64,000 nt of DNA from Methanobacteriota archaeon (GTDB lineage: Archaea; Methanobacteriota; Methanobacteria; Methanobacteriales; Methanobacteriaceae). Location: contig JAEZKE010000012.1 of NCBI GenBank assembly GCA_023436175.1, positions 1-64,000 on the forward strand, given 5' to 3'. A program made the position numbers and the translations under genes. Positions 33,532-43,356 of this stretch are shown in pieces; the first letter of the stretch is position 1, and the number at the start of each line of letters is the position of its first letter. Below the pieces are notes generated by a model. The model saw nothing but the letters and a program-made list of their open reading frames with translations, searched no databases and had not been told where the DNA came from.

Positions 33532-36045
33532 ATGAACTTAAATTACATTCAAGAGAAACTCAATGAAATGTTTGAAGCAGATTCTCGGCAGCTTATTTTC
33601 TGGTATGATGATAATGCAGAGTTTTGCGAAGAAATCAAAGATCTGGAATTAAAAAATGCCCAAATTTACCAATTAAAAAAAGATAACTGGTTGCGTATCA
33701 AATATTTCCTTGAAATTGAAGATACAAAAACTAACTATTTAATTTATGCACCATTTCCAAGGCCTGACGATAAAGACAATTATTTGGCAGATATGGTTTA
33801 TTACGCCACTCCTTTCTGTGCAGATAAAATATCACTCATCTCCCAAGAATTGAATATTCCGGATAAGTGTAAATTTGTTCTAAAGAAATATCCTAAATTT
33901 TGGAATGCTAATAGCCGTGTTAACGACTTTAAAGATTTAAACATTGATAAATACTCTGAAGAAAATATTAACATTGCTATTTTATGTGTTTTAGCTAAAA
34001 TAAGAATAGTTAATTTTGATGAACTTTTAAAGAAAGTTTTAACTGATAATAACTTTAATGAAAGCAAATATCTAACTAAATTTAAGAAAATGGGTATTTT
34101 AGATACATTTTGGAATCTTTGCGAGGAAAAATATGGTTATTCTGATACCATTCCAAGTATTGAGAAGTTTTTAATTTCTTTACTTATTACATATACATCA
34201 ACCAGATTTAAGGGAAATATACCGAAACCCTGGGAAAATCTTTTATCTGAAAAACAGAATGATATTGGAGTTTTTATTAATAATTTAATGAGCAATGTTA
34301 ATTATAAAGATGAATATGATAATGTAGCTACTGAAATAGCTAAAAAAATCAATCTTGAAAGTCATTTAAAGCGAATACCTCCTGAAAATTATTATAATTG
34401 TGATGCGTTTGAAATATTTGATAAAAAAATCATCGAACATCTAACTGATTTGTTGATAAGCAATCAGGAAGAACTTCCAGTTATTCCAGAATTATTAGCA
34501 GAAAGACAGAAGACTCACTTCTATTATAAGTATGCTGATCATTATGCGGCTATTAAATGGGTTAATTGCTTAATTAGATGTGTTAATGAGTTTTCTAATG
34601 AAGATCGCCCTACAACGGCAAATGAAATAATAGACATTTATTGCAATAAGTGGTCTTTTATAGATAGATCTTATAGAGAATTTTATTATGCTTATGATAA
34701 AATTGGAAATAAATGTAAAATTCAAGATTTACGGCAATTAATTGAAAATATGTATACAAATACTTATTTATCTAAATTAGCAATGTCATGGTCAGATAAA
34801 CTTGAAAAATATGATTCTATAAATGATTTGAATGTGGATAAGCAGTATAATTTTTATAAGAATAAGGTTAAACTTTCTGTTAAAAAACAAAAGACTGCTG
34901 TAATCATTTCTGATGCGTTTAGATATGAATGTGGAAATGAATTAAAAGACGAATTAAATCTAGATCCAACACGTAAAGCTGAAATTGAGTCTATGATTTC
35001 GACAGTACCATCTTATACAGCTTTAGGAATGGCTAGTTTACTTCCTCATAAGGAAATAAGATTTGATAAAAACTATAAAAAGGTTTTAGTGGACAATAAA
35101 CTTTCTGTTAGTACTGGTGAAAGACAAAGAATCTTAGAAAACTATCATCAAGATGCAATTGCCTGTAATTATGATGAAATAATGTCTTTGAACATGGCGA
35201 GCTTAAGAGAGAAACTAAAAAACAAAGATTTGATATATATTTATCATAATCAAATAGATGCTCGTGGAGATAACTCATCTACTGAAAATGAAGTTTTTTC
35301 AGCTTCTAAGGAATCTATTGCTGAAATTATTCGGTTAGTTACTAAATTAACTAATGAAGCTTCAGTTAAGAATTATTGGATAACTGCAGATCATGGTTTC
35401 ATTTATAAAAGGGATAAATTAGATGAAAGTGATAAAGTTGATCTTTTAAAAGAACAAATTTACGTTAAAAATAAAAGATATTTGTTATCTAAAGATGAAT
35501 TAAACCTCGAAGGAGCATCAAATTATGCTTTGAATTACTTAAATATGCCTATTCAAGTTACGGTTCCAAGAGGTGTAGATATATTCAAAACGCCTGGCGC
35601 TGGACAAAATTATGTGCATGGAGGAGCTTCTCTACAGGAAATAGTACTTCCTGTTGTTCATATCAAATCCAAGGCAACAAGTAAAAACCAGGAATATGTT
35701 GAATTATATTTGATCTCTTTAAACAAGAAAATAACTAATTTAAACACATTTTTAACCTTTGCTCAAAAAGAAAATATCTCCAATAAGATTTTACCCTTAG
35801 AAACTAAGTTATACTTTGAAGATGAAGATGGTGAGAAAATATCCAATGAAGTCATCATTTATGCCAATAAAAATGTAGAATCTGCTAAAGATAGGGAATT
35901 TAGGGAGAAATTTACACTTAGAAATAAAAGGTATTCTAAAAGCAAAAAATATTATCTGGTGATGAAAAATATGGAAAATGATGTTGAAATCAATCGCTAC
36001 GAGTTTATAATTGATATAGCTTTTTCAGATGATTTCACGTTTTGA
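33532..36045 (+). CDS. pglZ: BREX phosphatase-superfamily protein PglZ
   Basis: An 837-residue alkaline-phosphatase-superfamily protein of PglZ type A. The metal-binding pattern VIISDAFRYECGNEL (about 457) and ITADHGFIYKR (about 617) carry the expected Asp and His ligands, and HGGASLQEIVLPVVHI is the conserved later segment. PglZ is required in every BREX type and interacts with other BREX proteins, probably regulating host modification and restriction. ATG 33532. It is co-directional with pglX (23 nt) and brxL. Confidence 0.95.
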   Translation: MNLNYIQEKLNEMFEADSRQLIFWYDDNAEFCEEIKDLELKNAQIYQLKKDNWLRIKYFLEIEDTKTNYLIYAPFPRPDDKDNYLADMVYYATPFCADKISLISQELNIPDKCKFVLKKYPKFWNANSRVNDFKDLNIDKYSEENINIAILCVLAKIRIVNFDELLKKVLTDNNFNESKYLTKFKKMGILDTFWNLCEEKYGYSDTIPSIEKFLISLLITYTSTRFKGNIPKPWENLLSEKQNDIGVFINNLMSNVNYKDEYDNVATEIAKKINLESHLKRIPPENYYNCDAFEIFDKKIIEHLTDLLISNQEELPVIPELLAERQKTHFYYKYADHYAAIKWVNCLIRCVNEFSNEDRPTTANEIIDIYCNKWSFIDRSYREFYYAYDKIGNKCKIQDLRQLIENMYTNTYLSKLAMSWSDKLEKYDSINDLNVDKQYNFYKNKVKLSVKKQKTAVIISDAFRYECGNELKDELNLDPTRKAEIESMISTVPSYTALGMASLLPHKEIRFDKNYKKVLVDNKLSVSTGERQRILENYHQDAIACNYDEIMSLNMASLREKLKNKDLIYIYHNQIDARGDNSSTENEVFSASKESIAEIIRLVTKLTNEASVKNYWITADHGFIYKRDKLDESDKVDLLKEQIYVKNKRYLLSKDELNLEGASNYALNYLNMPIQVTVPRGVDIFKTPGAGQNYVHGGASLQEIVLPVVHIKSKATSKNQEYVELYLISLNKKITNLNTFLTFAQKENISNKILPLETKLYFEDEDGEKISNEVIIYANKNVESAKDREFREKFTLRNKRYSKSKKYYLVMKNMENDVEINRYEFIIDIAFSDDFTF

Positions 36046-36113
36046 AATAGCAGACAATGCTTTATACTCATCTAAAGCTTAAATTATCTAATAATGTAAA
36101 GGAAGGGGTCGTT

Positions 36114-38204
36114 TTGGATAACTTTGATGGAAATGAACGGGATTTTGAAGAGGATCTAAATAAATATCAAATAAATAAAGATTTGAACACCAAATTAAGT
36201 GAATATTTTCAGGGGAGGATTGTCCGAAAGGACTTAACAAAAAAAATTAAAGAAGGAGCTAATGTTCCGGTTTATGTTTTAGAATATCTTTTAGGGAAGT
36301 ACTGCGCTACTACAGATTCTTCTTTAATTGAACAGGGTGTTCAAAATGTTAAAAAGATTCTTTCTGAAAATTATGTAAGGCCTGATGAAGCTCAAAAAAT
36401 TTTATCCAAGCTGCGTGAATCTGGTAGTTATACCGTAATTGATACAGTTTCTGTTAAACTCAATTATAGGGCAGATAGATATGAAGCAGAATTTTCCAAT
36501 TTGGGTTTAAGCGGAGTACCTATAGCTAAAGAATATCCTGCAGAGTTTGAGCGATTACTTGGTGGAAACATATGGTGCATGATTCAATTTGAATATTTCT
36601 ATGATGAGGCTGATTTGAAGCGTAATCCCTTTATAATAAGAAGATTAGCCCCAGTTCAAATGCCAAATTTGGATTTAGAAGAAATATTAATTAATAGAGA
36701 AAATTTCACAAAAGAAGAGTGGATTGATCTTCTTTTAAGATCCTGTGGAATGGAACCAACACAATTCGATGAAAGGGTCAAATGGTTATTACTGGCAAGA
36801 TTAATACCTTTGGTCGAAAATAACTTTAATTTATGTGAATTAGGACCTCGTGGAACAGGTAAATCACATGTTTACAGAGAAATATCTCCTAACAGTATAT
36901 TGGTATCTGGAGGACAAACCACTGTTGCTAATCTATTTTATAATATGTCTACTAAAACAATTGGTTTAGTCGGTATGTGGGATTGTGTTGCTTTTGATGA
37001 AGTAGCGGGTATTCATTTTAAAGATAAAGATGGAATTGCTATAATGAAAGATTTTATGGCATCTGGTTCCTTTTCAAGAGGTAAAGAAGAGAAAAATGCT
37101 TCTGCTTCTATGGTATTTGTAGGTAATATAAATCAAAGTGTAGATGTTTTGCTTAAAACTTCTAGCCTTTTTGATCCATTTCCAGATGATATGGGTAAGG
37201 ATACAGCGTTTTTTGATCGTATGCATTGTTACATTCCTGGTTGGGAAATACCAAAGTATAGACCAGAGTTTTTTACCAATGAATATGGGTTTATAACTGA
37301 CTATCTATCTGAATTTATGAGGGAAATGCGTAAGAGATCTTTTGCTGATGCATTTGAAGAATACTTTAAATTAGGAAATAATTTAAATCAGAGAGATGTA
37401 GTAGCGGTTCGAAAAATGGTATCTGGACTAGTTAAACTAATTTATCCGAATGGAAAATATGAGAAAGGAGATATAAGAGAAATATTGGTTTTTGCATTGG
37501 AATGTCGTCGAAGAGTTAAGGAACAACTCAAAAAAATAGGTGGTATGGAGTTTTATGATGTCAATTTCTCGTATATCGACAATGAAAGTTTACAAGAGGA
37601 TTTTGTTTCAGTTCCAGAACAAAGTGGAGGTAAATTAATTCCTGAAGGAATACATAAACCTGGCCATCTATACACTGTAGGGCAAGCAGATAATGGGATG
37701 ATTGGTGTTTTTAAGATTGAAACTGAGATGATTAATGGTAACGGGAAATTTACTCCTACTGGAATTGGTTCCAAAAAAGAAGTAAAAGAAGCTCTTAATA
37801 CTGCATTTAATTATTTAAAATCTAATAATACAAACATTAGTGGAACAATTAGTACAAAAAGTAAAGATTATTTAATGCAGGTTCAGGATTTACAGGGAAT
37901 TGGCATGACAGAGTATTTAGCTTTACCTGCTTTAGTAGCATTATGTTCTGCAGCTCTAAATAAACCTGTTCTGCCAAGTACAGCAATACTGGGAAGTTTA
38001 AGTATAGGTGGAACAATTATGAAAATCGAAAACCTGGCAAATACACTACAAATCTGTTTAGATAGTGGGGCTAAAAAAGTTTTAATACCTATAAGCTCGA
38101 GTGCGGATTTAGCAACAGTTCCTCCAGAATTAATTGGTAATTTTAGCCTTATATTTTATCAATCTCCTGAAGACGCTATATTTAAAGCGTTAGGTGTTGA
38201 ATGA
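36114..38204 (+). CDS. brxL: BREX Lon-like protease/ATPase BrxL
   Basis: A roughly 696-residue AAA+ protein. Residues 20-50 read LNTKLSEYFQG and RKDLTKKIKEGANVPVYVLE, the BrxL N-terminal signature. Walker A GPRGTGKSHVYREI is at about 244, Walker B DCVAFDEVAGI follows, and a C-terminal Lon-like domain contains LGSLSIGGTIMKIE and GAKKVLIP. BrxL forms DNA-binding rings and is the effector-side component of type 1 BREX. TTG 36114 is preferred because GGAAGGGGT lies 5 nt upstream; ATG 36057 lacks any ribosome binding site and would add 19 residues. It closes the core BREX operon. Confidence 0.93.
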   Translation: MDNFDGNERDFEEDLNKYQINKDLNTKLSEYFQGRIVRKDLTKKIKEGANVPVYVLEYLLGKYCATTDSSLIEQGVQNVKKILSENYVRPDEAQKILSKLRESGSYTVIDTVSVKLNYRADRYEAEFSNLGLSGVPIAKEYPAEFERLLGGNIWCMIQFEYFYDEADLKRNPFIIRRLAPVQMPNLDLEEILINRENFTKEEWIDLLLRSCGMEPTQFDERVKWLLLARLIPLVENNFNLCELGPRGTGKSHVYREISPNSILVSGGQTTVANLFYNMSTKTIGLVGMWDCVAFDEVAGIHFKDKDGIAIMKDFMASGSFSRGKEEKNASASMVFVGNINQSVDVLLKTSSLFDPFPDDMGKDTAFFDRMHCYIPGWEIPKYRPEFFTNEYGFITDYLSEFMREMRKRSFADAFEEYFKLGNNLNQRDVVAVRKMVSGLVKLIYPNGKYEKGDIREILVFALECRRRVKEQLKKIGGMEFYDVNFSYIDNESLQEDFVSVPEQSGGKLIPEGIHKPGHLYTVGQADNGMIGVFKIETEMINGNGKFTPTGIGSKKEVKEALNTAFNYLKSNNTNISGTISTKSKDYLMQVQDLQGIGMTEYLALPALVALCSAALNKPVLPSTAILGSLSIGGTIMKIENLANTLQICLDSGAKKVLIPISSSADLATVPPELIGNFSLIFYQSPEDAIFKALGVE

Positions 38205-38288
38205 TACTATTTGATAATTAGATATATCTTTAAGTAAAAATAAATTCTTAATTAATTTAAAGTAATTAATTAATAAATGGTGGAAAAA

Positions 38289-38699
38289 ATGAAAGAAATT
38301 AAAGGGGTCTCGCATCCAATACCGACTGAATATGCTGAAAGGATATATAATGATGGAAAAACTGTTTTTGTAGGAAAATCATATCTTGGAAAAGTTTCTC
38401 CAGGGGATAAGTTCATTATTTATGAGTCTCATGGAGCTAGAGCTTATACAGGATGGGCGGATATTAAATCAATTGGTAAACAGAAGATAAGTGCCATTTC
38501 TCTGAAATATGGAGATCAATTAATAATAACTAAAGAAGAGCTCCAAGAATATGCGAAAGGTAAATCTGAGATGAATGTGATTGAGTTTGAAAATTTTGAA
38601 AAATTTAAAAATCCAATAAAACCATCACGATTTGTTACTGTCGCTGGAAAATACATTTATAAAGATGAGTTTAAAACAATTGAAAAGAATAAAGGATAA
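38289..38699 (+). CDS. DUF365 family PUA/ASCH-like protein
   Basis: A 136-residue archaeal DUF365 protein. The sequence IPTEYAERIYNDGKTVFVGK, VSPGDKFIIYESHGARAYTG and ADIKSIGKQ follows the beta-barrel pattern of PUA/ASCH-type domains, which bind RNA or modified bases. ATG 38289 is preceded by GGTGG, which favours it over the ATG 12 nt earlier. It is the first gene of the tail that follows BREX. A role as a reader of modified nucleic acid is an inference from fold resemblance. Confidence 0.75.
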   Translation: MKEIKGVSHPIPTEYAERIYNDGKTVFVGKSYLGKVSPGDKFIIYESHGARAYTGWADIKSIGKQKISAISLKYGDQLIITKEELQEYAKGKSEMNVIEFENFEKFKNPIKPSRFVTVAGKYIYKDEFKTIEKNKG

Positions 38700-38713
38700 T
38701 TGGGGCGAAATAA

Positions 38714-39229
38714 ATGGAGACAATAACTAGGTGCCTCAATGAGTGGAATGCAACAATAGAGGCGTTAGGCCAAGGTAAACAGCCTATCTTAATAAGAAAA
38801 TATGGGACAACTATTGATAAATTTCTTTTATACCCCACAATTAGTTACGCTTTCAAAGACAACTATTTGGATAGTTTTGAAGAGAAATATCAATCTTTTG
38901 CTGAGGAAAACGCGCTTCCAAAGAAAGATAACAGTAAAACTGAAGTCAAATATTTCGCGGCTGTCGAAAAAGTAATTGAAAAATCATCTCAGCGAGTTGG
39001 ATCTTTAAATAAATATCATATATGGACAAATGAACATGTTAAATCATATTTGGGCAATAAAAAAGCTTATGTTTGGATATTAAGAGTTTACAAATTAAAA
39101 GAACCAGCACTGGCTGAAAGGACAATGGGAATGAGATATGCAAATTTACTGGAAGAAATATCTCTTGAAGGTATTGAACCAGTTTTAAGTGATAAAGAAT
39201 TTTCTAAAATTTTACAAGAAATTAAATAA
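38714..39229 (+). CDS. DUF1802 family protein
   Basis: A 171-residue protein of the DUF1802 family: CLNEWNATIEALGQGKQPILIRK at the N terminus (in pieces), FLLYPT, and the C-terminal AYVWILRVYKLKEPALAERTMG. The family is found in prokaryotic genomes, often near mobile or defence genes, and has no established activity. ATG 38714 follows GGGGCG. It is spaced 14 nt from the DUF365 gene and 29 nt from the GmrSD-like gene, which suggests one transcription unit. Confidence 0.75.
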   Translation: METITRCLNEWNATIEALGQGKQPILIRKYGTTIDKFLLYPTISYAFKDNYLDSFEEKYQSFAEENALPKKDNSKTEVKYFAAVEKVIEKSSQRVGSLNKYHIWTNEHVKSYLGNKKAYVWILRVYKLKEPALAERTMGMRYANLLEEISLEGIEPVLSDKEFSKILQEIK

Positions 39230-39258
39230 TATTAATTTTATAAATCGGTGATTTTGCA

Positions 39259-40956
39259 ATGATGGAACTACCTCAACCACAGGCAAAGCCATTTTCTGGC
39301 ATAATGCATGACATTCAAACTGGACAAATTAGAATACCACAATTTCAAAGAGATTTTGTATGGAATTTAAATAAATCCGCTCATTTAATGGATAGTATCT
39401 TAAAAGGTTATCCAATAGGAACTTTAATTATATGGAAAACAAAGGAACGTTTAAGAGCTGTCAGAAGTATTGGCGATATTGAAGTGCCTGATCCAAATAA
39501 TGGGGATTATCTGGATTTTGTTTTAGATGGACAACAAAGATTGACAAGTATTTTTGCAAGTTTAAAAGGTCTTAAAATTGAAAGAGAAAATGGAAAAGTT
39601 GAAGATTTTTCAGAAATTTATGTTGATCTTGAAGCTGGAGAAGATGAACAGATAGTGATTACTGATATTTCTAAAAAGGATCCTGATTCCTTTATTAAAC
39701 TTACAGATCTGTTATATGGTGGTTTAAGGTTATTAGCTAAATATCCCGAAGAATATCTTGAGAAACTAGAGGAATATAAGAAGAGAGTGGAATCTTATAA
39801 TTATTCTATAATACAAATTAAAGATTCTCCTATTGATATAGCTACGGAAATTTTCACTAGAATTAATATTGGTGGAAAACCTCTAACTTTATTTGAAATT
39901 ATGGTAGCAAAAACTTTTGACCCTACTCGTAATTTCGATCTTTCAGTTAAGTTTAAAGGATTAATAGAGAATTTGGAACCTCTAGATTACGAAACTATTT
40001 CTGATGCTACTGTTTTGCAAACTATATCTTTAATACTTCAAAAAGAATGTAAAAGAAAGGTAATTTTAAAGTTAGATAAACAAAAATTCATTGATGCATG
40101 GGATTCATCTGCGGATGCTATCGAAAGGACTGTTGAATTCTTTAGAAGTACATACAGAATCCCAGTTTCAAATCTTTTACCTTATAGTTCATTAATAGCT
40201 CCATTTGCATATTTCTTTTATAAACATCCTGATAAGCCAACAGGAAAACAATTGAAATATTTAGAGGATTTTTTTTGGCGGTGTGCTCTTTCTGCCAGAT
40301 ATACTTCAGGAGCAGAAGGTAAACTTGCTCAAGATGTCAAAAGAATAGATCAGATATTAGATAATAAACTACCAAGATATGATTGGTCAATAGATACCTC
40401 TCCAGAGTTTATTATTGAAAATGGGTGGTTTAATGCTGGAAGAAGTTATATAAAGGCTATTTTGTGCATTTATGCATTTCAAGAACCCAAATCATTCAAT
40501 GATGGATCAATTGTGAATATTGGTAATTATTTTCTAAAACAGGCTAATAGTAAAAATTATCATCATTTTTTCCCAAAGGCTTATTTGAAAAAGAAAGATG
40601 AAGAAGAGTTCTACATAAATCACATTTTAAATATTACAATTGTTGATGATTTCTTAAATAAAAGAAAAATCAAGGCAAAGGCGCCTTCAGTGTACATGAG
40701 AGAATTTTTAGATGATATTCCAAAAGATCTTGAAAATTCAGAAGAACCTATCGAAATGTTAAGTAAATGGATGAAAACTCATCTCATAATGGATTTAGAC
40801 TCTTTTGGAATAGGGGACGATAATTATAATGAATTTTTTACTGAAAGAGCTAAGATCGTAAGTAGTGAACTACAAAAGAGGATAATTAGGCAAGAAATTG
40901 ACAAAGAAATTCAATCGACATTAGTAGATGATTACGAAGAAATTGAAGTAGAGTAA
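39259..40956 (+). CDS. GmrSD/BrxU-like restriction protein (DUF262-DUF1524)
   Basis: A 565-residue protein. The DUF262 (GmrS-like) part has IPQFQRDFVWNLNKSAHLMD (about 28-47) and DFVLDGQQRLTSIF (about 88-100). The DUF1524 (GmrD-like) part carries an HNH-type motif NYHHFFPKAYLKKK near 435. Proteins of this architecture are type IV restriction enzymes that cut modified DNA; BrxU, which complements BREX, is one of them. The start pair ATGATG at 39259 follows GGTGAT. Position right after BREX implies the same complementary role. The modification specificity cannot be read from sequence. Confidence 0.88.
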   Translation: MMELPQPQAKPFSGIMHDIQTGQIRIPQFQRDFVWNLNKSAHLMDSILKGYPIGTLIIWKTKERLRAVRSIGDIEVPDPNNGDYLDFVLDGQQRLTSIFASLKGLKIERENGKVEDFSEIYVDLEAGEDEQIVITDISKKDPDSFIKLTDLLYGGLRLLAKYPEEYLEKLEEYKKRVESYNYSIIQIKDSPIDIATEIFTRINIGGKPLTLFEIMVAKTFDPTRNFDLSVKFKGLIENLEPLDYETISDATVLQTISLILQKECKRKVILKLDKQKFIDAWDSSADAIERTVEFFRSTYRIPVSNLLPYSSLIAPFAYFFYKHPDKPTGKQLKYLEDFFWRCALSARYTSGAEGKLAQDVKRIDQILDNKLPRYDWSIDTSPEFIIENGWFNAGRSYIKAILCIYAFQEPKSFNDGSIVNIGNYFLKQANSKNYHHFFPKAYLKKKDEEEFYINHILNITIVDDFLNKRKIKAKAPSVYMREFLDDIPKDLENSEEPIEMLSKWMKTHLIMDLDSFGIGDDNYNEFFTERAKIVSSELQKRIIRQEIDKEIQSTLVDDYEEIEVE

Positions 40957-40987
40957 GAATATTTAAAGGATTAATCAGGTGCTTAAT

Positions 40988-43348
40988 GTGATTGAATGGG
41001 AAGAATTCGAACAAATAGTAGTAGACAAATTAGGGCGAGACATTAAAGAAAACAAAAATCCAGAACAAAACCAAGCTATCTCAGCACCGATAGATCAATC
41101 TCAATTCATCGTAGCAGGCCCAGGGAGTGGAAAAACTACAGTAATGGTCCTTAAAATCCTTAAATTCATTTTCGTCGATGACATCCATCCATCAAGTATC
41201 CTCGCAACAACTTTCACCCGTAAAGCCGCAGCAGAACTCCGATCAAGAATCCTAAGTTGGGGCGACCAGATAAGGCAACATTTAATAGAAGATCCATTTA
41301 ATGCATCAATTTTCCTTGATTTAAAAACACTTGATTTTAACCAGATAATCACAGGAACCCTGGACAGCATCTCAGAAGACATTTTAAGAAACCATCGAGA
41401 TCCTGGAGCTGCACCACCTGTTGTTGTTGAAAATTTCGTGGCCAATGCGCTTATGATGCGTGTTGGACTTTTCAGTCAAGAAAGGCACCACGAAGAAGAT
41501 TTAAGGGAATACTTAATTAATCTAAGAGGCGGAAAATTCGGTTTTAACACAAATGAAATGAGTAAAAGTTTACTCGAAATCAAAGACAGATTCTACCATG
41601 ATCAAGTTGATTTTGACGCATTTAGAGATCAAAATGATCATCCTGGCTGTAAATTGGCCTGTGATGCAATTGCAGATTATATCAACGATTTAAAAGATAA
41701 ACTTCTTTATGACTTTGCAATGCTTGAACAGGAATTCTTAAACAAGCTTCAAGACGGAAAATTAGACAAATTCCTTAAAGAAATTAAACTTGTTTTAGTG
41801 GATGAATACCAGGACACTAACCTGCTCCAAGAAAAAATTTATTTCCGCCTTGCAGAAGCCGCAATAGAAAACAAAGGCAGTGTAATTGTCGTAGGCGACG
41901 ATGATCAGTCTCTTTACAGATTCAGAGGAGCTACAGTTGATCTATTCACTAATTTCAAAGAAAGAATTCAAAATGGACTTAACATTGATCCTACTTTAAT
42001 TAATCTTTCTAAAAATTACCGTTCCACAGAATGTGTAGTTAGTTTGTGCAACGATTTCGCTAGTTTAGATGCGAAATTCCAGCCAGCAAGGGTAAAAGAT
42101 AAACCTCCAATTATACCTGCCAGATCAGATGATTTTACAGATTTTCCAATACTTGGAATGTTTAGAAGAGATATTCATACTTTAGCTGATGATCTCGCTA
42201 AATTCATTCATCAGGTGGTTTATGGAGACGGATTTGAATTTAAAGCTGGGGAAAAATCCTTTAAAATCCAGGCAGATCCACGGGAAGGTTCTCCCACTGA
42301 TATTTCACTTCTTTTAAGTTCTCCTCGTGAAATGAGTATGGGAAGCAAGCCAAGATTACCTCTTCTGCTCCGTCAAAAGTTACAGGAAGTTAACCCTGGA
42401 ATTCCAGTGTTTAACCCTCGTGGACAGAGCTTAGAAAGAATTCCCCTGGTTGGAGTTCTCTGTGGGCTGATTTTAGAGTGTATTGATCCAGATGGGCTTG
42501 TTCAAGACAACATTGAAAAATTACCTGGTTCTGCTAAAAAAAGATTTGATAAGTGGCGCCAAAGTGCCCAAGAATATATTGAAGAGAATCCAGAACCAAA
42601 CGATCCAGTAACTCTCAAACAGTTTACAGATGCATGGAAAACAAGAACACCTTTAGGCCGAAAGAAATGGAAAAGAGATGTTGCTTTAATGGATCTGGTC
42701 TATAAACTTGTAACATGGGTTCCGCTCCTTCAAGATGATGTGGAAGGTTTAGTTTATTTAGAAGCTGTTACTAGAACTATTGCCCAAACTGGATTTTTCA
42801 GCAGTTTTGGTTCACAAATAGTTTTTGATGAGAAATATCCTGATTTAGAGGAAGTTTCAATAAGAGAGGCTTATTGGAATATCTTTGTACCAATAGCCAC
42901 TGGTGCAATTGATGTTGACGAGGATCTTTTAGATACTCTTCCTGATGACCGGGCTAATTTCATGTCTATTCATCAGGCCAAAGGTTTAGAGTTCCCACTG
43001 GTTATTGTTGATGTAGGCTCTGATTTTAAGACTAATCATCATTCTCAAAGCTTTAAAAGGTTTCCAGAAGATGGTGGAAAATCATGCACTTTAGAAGATG
43101 AACTTAGAACATATTGTCCTTTGGGATGTCCTGATAGAGAATCTAGAGACCGGGCTTTTGATGATTTAATCAGACAGTATTTTGTAGCTTACAGCCGGCC
43201 TCAAGATGTTCTATTGTTGATTGGTCTAAATTCTGTCATTAACGGCTATAAAACAAGAGATGGCACAAATCATTCTATTCCTAACGTGGCCACTGGATGG
43301 GATAGAGATATGAATCATAGGGGATTAAAGGATTTAACTTTAATATAG
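40988..43348 (+). CDS. UvrD/PcrA-family helicase
   Basis: A 786-residue superfamily 1A helicase: VAGPGSGKTTVMVL (about 40-53), ATTFTRKAAAELRSRI, LVDEYQDTNLLQEKI, VVGDDDQSLYRFRGA, LSKNYRS, MSIHQAKGLEFPLVIV and VAYSRPQD mark all the core motifs. GTG 40988 is preceded by CAGGTG, so the GTG at 40979 is part of the ribosome binding site. It is 8 nt upstream of a Cas4/RecB-like nuclease gene, together resembling a split AddAB/AdnAB-type helicase-nuclease. Its GC content appears higher than in the BREX genes, so this pair may have a separate origin. Confidence 0.92.
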   Translation: MIEWEEFEQIVVDKLGRDIKENKNPEQNQAISAPIDQSQFIVAGPGSGKTTVMVLKILKFIFVDDIHPSSILATTFTRKAAAELRSRILSWGDQIRQHLIEDPFNASIFLDLKTLDFNQIITGTLDSISEDILRNHRDPGAAPPVVVENFVANALMMRVGLFSQERHHEEDLREYLINLRGGKFGFNTNEMSKSLLEIKDRFYHDQVDFDAFRDQNDHPGCKLACDAIADYINDLKDKLLYDFAMLEQEFLNKLQDGKLDKFLKEIKLVLVDEYQDTNLLQEKIYFRLAEAAIENKGSVIVVGDDDQSLYRFRGATVDLFTNFKERIQNGLNIDPTLINLSKNYRSTECVVSLCNDFASLDAKFQPARVKDKPPIIPARSDDFTDFPILGMFRRDIHTLADDLAKFIHQVVYGDGFEFKAGEKSFKIQADPREGSPTDISLLLSSPREMSMGSKPRLPLLLRQKLQEVNPGIPVFNPRGQSLERIPLVGVLCGLILECIDPDGLVQDNIEKLPGSAKKRFDKWRQSAQEYIEENPEPNDPVTLKQFTDAWKTRTPLGRKKWKRDVALMDLVYKLVTWVPLLQDDVEGLVYLEAVTRTIAQTGFFSSFGSQIVFDEKYPDLEEVSIREAYWNIFVPIATGAIDVDEDLLDTLPDDRANFMSIHQAKGLEFPLVIVDVGSDFKTNHHSQSFKRFPEDGGKSCTLEDELRTYCPLGCPDRESRDRAFDDLIRQYFVAYSRPQDVLLLIGLNSVINGYKTRDGTNHSIPNVATGWDRDMNHRGLKDLTLI

Positions 43349-43356
43349 GTGAAAAT